Below are positions 58,689 through 64,000 of a DNA stretch of 64,000 nucleotides, in pieces. A program made the position numbers and the translations under genes. The stretch covers positions 935,001-999,000 of the forward strand of contig CP050293.1 of assembly GCA_014189435.1 (NCBI GenBank). Direction: 5' to 3'. Source of the DNA: Mesorhizobium loti (GTDB lineage Bacteria; Pseudomonadota; Alphaproteobacteria; Rhizobiales; Rhizobiaceae). Each line of letters begins with the position of its first letter. Position 1 is the stretch's first letter. Below the pieces are notes generated by a model. That model did no database searches and was not told the origin of the DNA. It saw nothing but the letters and a program-made list of their open reading frames with translations.

Positions 58689-59768
58689 ATGTTAGGATTG
58701 CTGAAAACCGTCGGCCTGGGAGTGCTCGTCGCATCAGCGTTTGCCGTGACGTCGCTGGCGCATGCGGAAGACGTCAAGCTGATGGACGGCGTAGCACCGC
58801 GCCCCGACGACACGCGCATGACCGCGGCCGGTGCGTTCAAGAAGGACCCGCCCTGGGTCATCGGCATGAGCGACTTCGGCGTCAACGCAAACACCTGGAC
58901 GGTGCAGGTGGCGCATGAGGCAGAGAATGCCGCGGCCAAGGACAAGCGCATCTCGAAGTTCATCCTGCTCGATGCCGGCTTCGACCAGAAGAAACAGGTC
59001 GCCGATATCGAGGACCTGATCGCGCAGCATGTCGACGCGATCATCGTTCAGCCGGTGACCAGCACATCGGCCAACGCCAGCATCGCCAAGGCGGTCGCCG
59101 CCGGCATCCCCGTCATCCTTCACACCGGCCGCATCGATTCCGACGCCTACACCACAGAGATCCAGGGCGGCGCCGAACACTTCGGCAAGGTGATGGGCGA
59201 CTGGCTGGTGAAGACTGTCGGCGACAATGGCAAGATCTGGGTCCTGCGTGGCCTGGCCGGCCATCCGGAAGACACCAACCGCTACAACGGCCTGCTGGAA
59301 TCGCTCAAGGGCACGCATGTGCAGATCATCGCCGAGGAGCATGGCGACTGGCAGTACGACAAGGCCAAGAAGCTGTGCGAAACGCTCTATCTGAACAATC
59401 CGCAGGTCGACGGCATCTGGTCGTCGGGCGCCGACATGACGCGCGCCTGCGTCGATGTCTTCAAGCAGTTCGGCACGCCCATTCCGCCGATCTCGGGCGA
59501 GGGCAACAATGGCTATTTCGGCCAGTGGATCACCGATGGTTTCAAGTCGATCTCTCCGGAATACAGCCCCGCCCAGGGCGCTGCCGGCGTGCGCGCCGCC
59601 GTCGCGCTGCTCGAGGGTCAACAGCTCTACAAGCGCTATGTCTACAACCCCGACGGATGGGACCAGGACAAGGCCAAAAAATACTATCGCGACGACCTGA
59701 CCGCCAACGTCTGGTGGCCAAGCGAACTGCCCGAGGACAAGCTCAAGGAATATTACGGCAAGAAGTAA
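58689..59768 (+). CDS. Sugar ABC transporter periplasmic binding protein
   Basis: A 359-residue exported protein with signal peptide ending SLAHA and a ribose-type (Peripla_BP_4) fold (IGMSDFGVNANTWTVQVAHEAENAA; DLIAQHVDAIIVQPVTS). AAGGAGGAGAG precedes ATG 58689. It heads an operon with an ATPase and two permeases. The ligand is unknown; close SGNH hydrolases suggest an acylated sugar or sugar derivative. Confidence 0.87.
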   Translation: MLGLLKTVGLGVLVASAFAVTSLAHAEDVKLMDGVAPRPDDTRMTAAGAFKKDPPWVIGMSDFGVNANTWTVQVAHEAENAAAKDKRISKFILLDAGFDQKKQVADIEDLIAQHVDAIIVQPVTSTSANASIAKAVAAGIPVILHTGRIDSDAYTTEIQGGAEHFGKVMGDWLVKTVGDNGKIWVLRGLAGHPEDTNRYNGLLESLKGTHVQIIAEEHGDWQYDKAKKLCETLYLNNPQVDGIWSSGADMTRACVDVFKQFGTPIPPISGEGNNGYFGQWITDGFKSISPEYSPAQGAAGVRAAVALLEGQQLYKRYVYNPDGWDQDKAKKYYRDDLTANVWWPSELPEDKLKEYYGKK

Positions 59769-59849
59769 CGGCGCCGTGGCTGGCGGGGAGTGGACAAGCA
59801 TTCCCCGCGGGCCGTTCCATCCGTTGAATCCGGTTCGTTCGAGGGTTTC

Positions 59850-61362
59850 GTGACCAATCTTATCGAGATGTCCCACATTTCGAAGGCGTTCGGAGAGGAG
59901 CAAGGCGCTCCACTCCGTTTCCCTCGATCTCCAGGCGGGCAGCGTTCACGCCCTGATGGGCGAGAACGGCGCCGGCAAATCGACGTTGATGAAGATACTG
60001 GCGGGCGTGCATCAGCCTGATTCCGGGGAAATCTTCATGAACGGGGAAAAGCTCGATCTGAAGTCGCCACGCGCCGCGCTGGACGCCGGCATTTCGACCG
60101 TTTTCCAGGAGCATTCGCTGCTGCCCAATCTGTCGATCGCGGAGAACATGTTTCTCGGCCGCGAGCCGACGACCCGGTTCGGTTCGATCGACTATCGCGC
60201 GATGAGCAGCCAGACCGCCAGGGCGCTCGGCGAACTCGGCCTCACGCTCGACCCGTCGCAACTCGTTTCCAACCTGACGATCGCCGAGCGGCAATTCGTC
60301 GAGATCGCGCATTGCATCCAGGCGGACGCCAGCGTGCTCATCCTTGATGAACCGACGGCGGCGCTCAATGCGGCCGATGTCGACGTGCTCAACCGCAACA
60401 TCCGCCGGCTGCGCGATAAGGGAAAGGCCATTGTCTACATCTCGCATCGCATGGAGGAGATCTTCGAGCTCTGCGACACGGTGACGGTGCTGAAGGACGG
60501 CGCGCTGGTCGGCACCAGGATGGTGTCCGAAATCACCACCGACGAACTCATCGCCATGATGGTCGGGCGCGAACTCCAGGACCTTTTTCCCGATCGCACT
60601 GATGACAGAGGCGACGAGATCCTGCGCGTCGAGAACCTCAGGATTACCGAGGCATCGCGGCCGCTGTCGCTGACGCTGCACAAGGGCGAGATCGTCGCCC
60701 TGGCCGGGCTGGAAGGGCAGGGCCAGCAGCGCTTCCTGCGATCGCTGATCGGTCGCTACCACCCCTTTGCCGGGACGATCTCCATCAACGGCAAAGTGCT
60801 GAAGTTGCCACTCTCTACATCATCGGGCGTTCGCCATTTGCAGCAGCTGAAGGTGGGCTTCGTTCCCGAGGACCGCAAGGAAGAGGGGCTCTTCCTCGCT
60901 TTGCCGATCGCCCACAACATCGCCATCGGATTGCATTCGAGGCGACCCGAACTTGCGCCGGCGCGACCTTATCGAAACGTCATCGCCCGCATGATGGAGG
61001 TCATGAACATAAAGGCGTCGGGTCCATCGGCTCCCGCCGGCTCCCTGTCGGGCGGCAATCAGCAAAAGGTGCTGCTCGGCCGGTATCTGGCCGCCGATCT
61101 CGATCTTCTGCTAGTCGAGGAGCCGACCCGCGGCGTCGACATCGGCGCCAAATCCGAGATCTACCATCTGCTGCGCGATTTCACCCGCAAGGGTGGCGCC
61201 GTGCTGGTGCTGTCGCGCGAGACGATCGAATTGATCGGGCTCTGCGACCGCATCTATGTCGTCCATCACGACACCATCGTTGCCGAAATGCCGGCAGCGC
61301 AGGCGACCGAGCACAAAATCCTCGACGCGGCCCTGACGGGCGGCTCCACGCGCCAGCATTAG
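59850..61362 (+). CDS. Sugar ABC ATPase (RbsA/MglA type), N-terminus out of frame
   Basis: A duplicated ATPase. Domain one has Walker A MGENGAGKST and Walker B VLILDEPTAALN; domain two has LSGGNQQKV and LLLVEEPTRGVD, with the degenerate Walker A normal for the family. The first 17 codons (GTG 59850: VTNLIEMSHISKAFGEE) lie in another frame from KALHSVSLDLQAGSVHALM, which continues into domain one. One extra base near 59901 explains it. In the second frame no ATG, GTG or TTG exists between the previous stop at 59851 and Met at 59956, which would drop the first strand. Either a true mutation or a sequence error. Confidence 0.83.
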
Positions 61363-61370
61363 GGGCCTCC

Positions 61371-62333
61371 ATGGTTCGTTCGCTTTTCAACATCCTGAGT
61401 GGCCGGAACACACGGCAAGGCCTGTGGGGCCTGCCGCTGCTGGTCGCCTTGCTCATCTCGCTGTGGCTGACCGTCGAGACGACGCAGTTCGCCACGGCCG
61501 AAAACCTCTTCAACCTGGTTGCCCAGGCGATGCCGCTGATCATCGCGGCGATCGGACAACTCGTCGTCGTGCTCATCGGCGGGCTCGATCTATCCGTCGG
61601 CTCTGTCATCAGTTTTACGACGGCGGTGCTGGCGCTCGATCAGCCGGCGATCGTGCTGATCCCGGCGGTCTTTCTGCTGGCCGCATTCATCGGGCTGATC
61701 AACGGCCTGGCGATCACCCGCTTCAACGTCCATCCGATCATCGCGACGCTGTCGACGCAGTACATCGTGCTTGGCATCACGCGCATCTTGCGGCCGGTCT
61801 CCGGCGGCACGGTGCCGGAGATCGTCATCGATGCCGTCTCGGGCAGTTTCCTCGGCATCCCCTATCCGGTTTTCTGGGGCATCGTCGTGATCCTGGCAGC
61901 GTGGAAGCTGCTCTACGGATCGCGATACGGGCTGCATCTGTTTGCGATCGGCGGCGGCATCGCTTCGGGCGCCGAAAGTGCTGCCCGCAATTTCGGCGTC
62001 TCCGACCGTCGCAACATCATCCTCGCCTATGTGGTCTGTTCCTGTTTCGCGGCCGTTGCCGGTGTCTTCCTGGCCGGGCGCATCGTGTCGGGCGATCCGA
62101 ATGTCGGGCTGCTTTTCGAACTCGACACCGTCACCGCCGTAGCCCTTGGAGGCACCCAGCTCTCCGGCGGCATAGGCGGCCTGCACGGCACGGTGATCGG
62201 CGCGCTGGTCATGGCGCTGCTGGCCAATGGCATGAACCTCGCCAACGTCTCGCCCTTTGTCCAGACCGCGATCAAGGGCGGCATCCTGTTGGCGGTGGTC
62301 GGGCTGCAATCGCGCAAGAAGATGGGGCTCTGA
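61371..62333 (+). CDS. Sugar ABC permease 1 (RbsC type)
   Basis: A 320-residue permease with many hydrophobic segments and the family core (GGLDLSVGSVISFTTAVLA; GGIGGLHGTVIGALVMALL). It starts 8 bp after the ATPase stop. Together with the next permease it likely forms a heterodimeric channel, as in galactofuranose-type YtfT/YjfF systems. Confidence 0.87.
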   Translation: MVRSLFNILSGRNTRQGLWGLPLLVALLISLWLTVETTQFATAENLFNLVAQAMPLIIAAIGQLVVVLIGGLDLSVGSVISFTTAVLALDQPAIVLIPAVFLLAAFIGLINGLAITRFNVHPIIATLSTQYIVLGITRILRPVSGGTVPEIVIDAVSGSFLGIPYPVFWGIVVILAAWKLLYGSRYGLHLFAIGGGIASGAESAARNFGVSDRRNIILAYVVCSCFAAVAGVFLAGRIVSGDPNVGLLFELDTVTAVALGGTQLSGGIGGLHGTVIGALVMALLANGMNLANVSPFVQTAIKGGILLAVVGLQSRKKMGL

Positions 62334-62336
62334 AAG

Positions 62337-63290
62337 ATGGCTGCCGTTCTCGCAAATCCGATTACCCGGCGTCTGCTTCGCATCCCGCCGTCCTATTTTG
62401 TCTTCCTCGTGCTGCTGGCGACGCTGTGGATCGCGCGGCCGAACATGCTCAACCTCAACATCATGGGCATCTTCATCAGGCAGATCGTTCCGCTCGGTAT
62501 CCTGGTGCTGGGACAGCTCGTCGTCATGCGGGTGAAGTCGATCGACCTTTCCGGCGGCGGCATCATCCTGCTCATCAACTATTTCATCTCGTCAGGCAGT
62601 TTCCCCGGCGCGTCGCTGCCATTCTTCGTTATGCTGGCGCTCGCCACCGGGCTGGTCATAGGCCTGTTCAACGGCTTCATGATCGGTGTCCGTCGGGTGT
62701 CGGCCGTCATCGTCACGCTGGCGGTCAGCATCATCCTGGTCGGGCTGGTGCAGTTCCTGTCGAGCGGCAATCCGCCCGGCGACGTGCCGAAGCTGTTCAA
62801 CGACCTCTACAACACGAAGTTCCTGTCGGTTCCGACGCCGGTGCTGTTCTGGGTCCTGCTGACCGCCTTGGTGTGGCTGCTTCTGTCGCGGACCGTGTTT
62901 GGCCGCTACGTCGCCTCAGTCGGGGAGAATGCCGAAGCCGCGCATTTCTCCGGCGTGCCGGTTCAGCGCACGGTCATCCTGGCGCATACGCTGGCCGGCC
63001 TGATCGCGGCCATCGCCGCCCTGGTGCAGACCGGTTCGATCGCCGTCGGCAGCGTCCGTGTCGGTCTCGACCTGCCGATCCTGGCGGTCGCCGCAACCAT
63101 CCTTGGCGGCGTCGTCTTCGGTCGTGGCGACGGCGGCGTCTGGGGGCCTTTCTTCGGGGCACTGTGCTTTGCGCTGCTGTTCGTGGTGATGACGGTGCTG
63201 GGCATCGACGAGCCCGGCAAGCTCATCGCCCAGGGCGTCATCATCCTCGGCGCGGCGATCTTCTACGGAGTGCGCGTGCGAACCCCTTGA
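62337..63290 (+). CDS. Sugar ABC permease 2 (RbsC type)
   Basis: A 317-residue permease paralogous to its neighbour but diverged (MRVKSIDLSGGGIILLINYF in place of the LSVGS core; GGVVFGRGDGGVWGPFFGAL). It begins 3 bp after permease 1. The altered DLSxGS motif suggests a specialised partner subunit. Confidence 0.86.
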   Translation: MAAVLANPITRRLLRIPPSYFVFLVLLATLWIARPNMLNLNIMGIFIRQIVPLGILVLGQLVVMRVKSIDLSGGGIILLINYFISSGSFPGASLPFFVMLALATGLVIGLFNGFMIGVRRVSAVIVTLAVSIILVGLVQFLSSGNPPGDVPKLFNDLYNTKFLSVPTPVLFWVLLTALVWLLLSRTVFGRYVASVGENAEAAHFSGVPVQRTVILAHTLAGLIAAIAALVQTGSIAVGSVRVGLDLPILAVAATILGGVVFGRGDGGVWGPFFGALCFALLFVVMTVLGIDEPGKLIAQGVIILGAAIFYGVRVRTP

Positions 63291-63381
63291 CGTGAGACAG
63301 CGAAAGGCAAGCCGGCCCCGCGTTCGCCGGGACCGATAGATCCGCGCGTTCAGACAATTGCAAACAGATGGAGAAACATGG

Positions 63382-64000
63382 ATGTCACCGCCAAAAAACA
63401 TCATGTGCTACGGCGACTCGCTGACCTGGGGCTGGGTTCCGGTCAAGGAAGGGTCGCCGACCTACCGCTATCCCTATGATCAGCGCTGGACGGGCGTGAT
63501 GGCGGCAGCACTCGGAGCCGGCTATCACATCGTCGAAGAAGGCTTGAGCGCGCGCACGACCTGTCTCGACGACCCCAACGATCCGCGCCTGAACGGCGCC
63601 AACTATCTGCCTTCGGCCATTGCCAGCCACCTGCCGCTGGACCTGGTCATCGTGATGCTCGGCACCAACGACACGAAATCCTATTTCCGCCGGACGCCTT
63701 ACGAGATCGCCAATGGAATGGCGAAACTGGTCGGGCAGATCCTGACCAGCGCCGGCGGCATCGGCACCCCTTATCCGGCCCCGAAGGCGCTGGTCATCGC
63801 GCCGCCGCCGCTGACGCCGATGCCCGATCCGTGGTTCGAGGGCATGTTCGGCGGCGGTCATGAAAAGTCCAGGGATCTGGCCAGGCAGTACAAGGCGATG
63901 GCGGATTTCATGAAGATCGACTTCCTGAATGCCGGCGATTTCGTCACCACGGACGGTGTCGACGGCATCCATTTCACTGCCGCAAACAACGTCGATCTGG
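63382..64000 (+). CDS. SGNH/GDSL-family hydrolase, 3' end outside window
   Basis: At least 206 residues: Ser block MCYGDSLTWG, LGTNDTK, and DGIHFT near the end, so nearly all catalytic blocks are present. GGAGA precedes ATG 63382 by 7 nt; this start gives MSPPKNIMCYGDS. No signal peptide. Related to the enzyme at 57694-58344 and encoded 91 bp after permease 2. Likely removes an ester group from the imported compound in the cytosol; this is inferred from context. Confidence 0.84.
   Translation, partial: MSPPKNIMCYGDSLTWGWVPVKEGSPTYRYPYDQRWTGVMAAALGAGYHIVEEGLSARTTCLDDPNDPRLNGANYLPSAIASHLPLDLVIVMLGTNDTKSYFRRTPYEIANGMAKLVGQILTSAGGIGTPYPAPKALVIAPPPLTPMPDPWFEGMFGGGHEKSRDLARQYKAMADFMKIDFLNAGDFVTTDGVDGIHFTAANNVDL

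Overview
The window is 64 kb of high-GC alphaproteobacterial DNA. The gene content (NasST-controlled nitrate assimilation, several Pot and Liv ABC systems, rhizobial palindromic repeats) most resembles a Rhizobiales member of the Mesorhizobium type. This is judged by eye from protein and repeat character; no search was run. No rRNA, tRNA, CRISPR array, prophage or insertion sequence was seen.

Layout. (1) 1-6153, minus strand: a tightly overlapping type II secretion cluster (gspL, M, N/C-like, K, E, F and a pseudopilin cut by the window edge). (2) 6154-18700, plus strand: after about 690 bp with no confident gene come a small AT-rich membrane-protein gene, a giant RTX protein gene (about 2,824 aa) and the type I secretion ATPase and adaptor that presumably export it. 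(3) 18745-25554, minus strand: a GMC oxidoreductase, a polyamine-type ABC transporter (potD, C, B, A) and a Liv-type binding protein. (4) 25747-34566, plus strand: livHMGF, then a flavin monooxygenase, a Rid-family protein, a DUF1028 protein, an aldehyde dehydrogenase and a LysR regulator. An ArgE-like deacylase lies opposite, and a TMADH-like flavoprotein follows. (5) 38203-49126, plus strand: nasT-nasS, then a sigma-54/NtrC-type promoter with an ANTAR-type leader and terminator, then nrtABC-nirBD-nasA. (6) 49157-49968: palindromic repeats around an orphan BrnA-like gene. (7) 50004-56398, minus strand: a second polyamine-type operon (XRE-cupin regulator, potD, B, C, A, DAO-family oxidase, cupin). 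(8) 56542-64000: a ROK regulator and an SGNH hydrolase (minus), then a sugar ABC transporter with two permeases and a second SGNH hydrolase (plus) cut by the window end.

How the parts work together. Regions 3, 4 and 7 look like catabolism of amines or N-acylated amino compounds: uptake, oxidation to an aldehyde, dehydrogenation, deacylation. Region 5 takes up nitrate and reduces it to ammonium; NasT would relieve attenuation in the nrtA leader. Region 8 looks like uptake and ester cleavage of an acylated sugar.

Three genes (nirB, nasA, sugar ABC ATPase) are broken by single small indels. Two of these lie in G runs, so sequence error must be ruled out before calling them pseudogenes.
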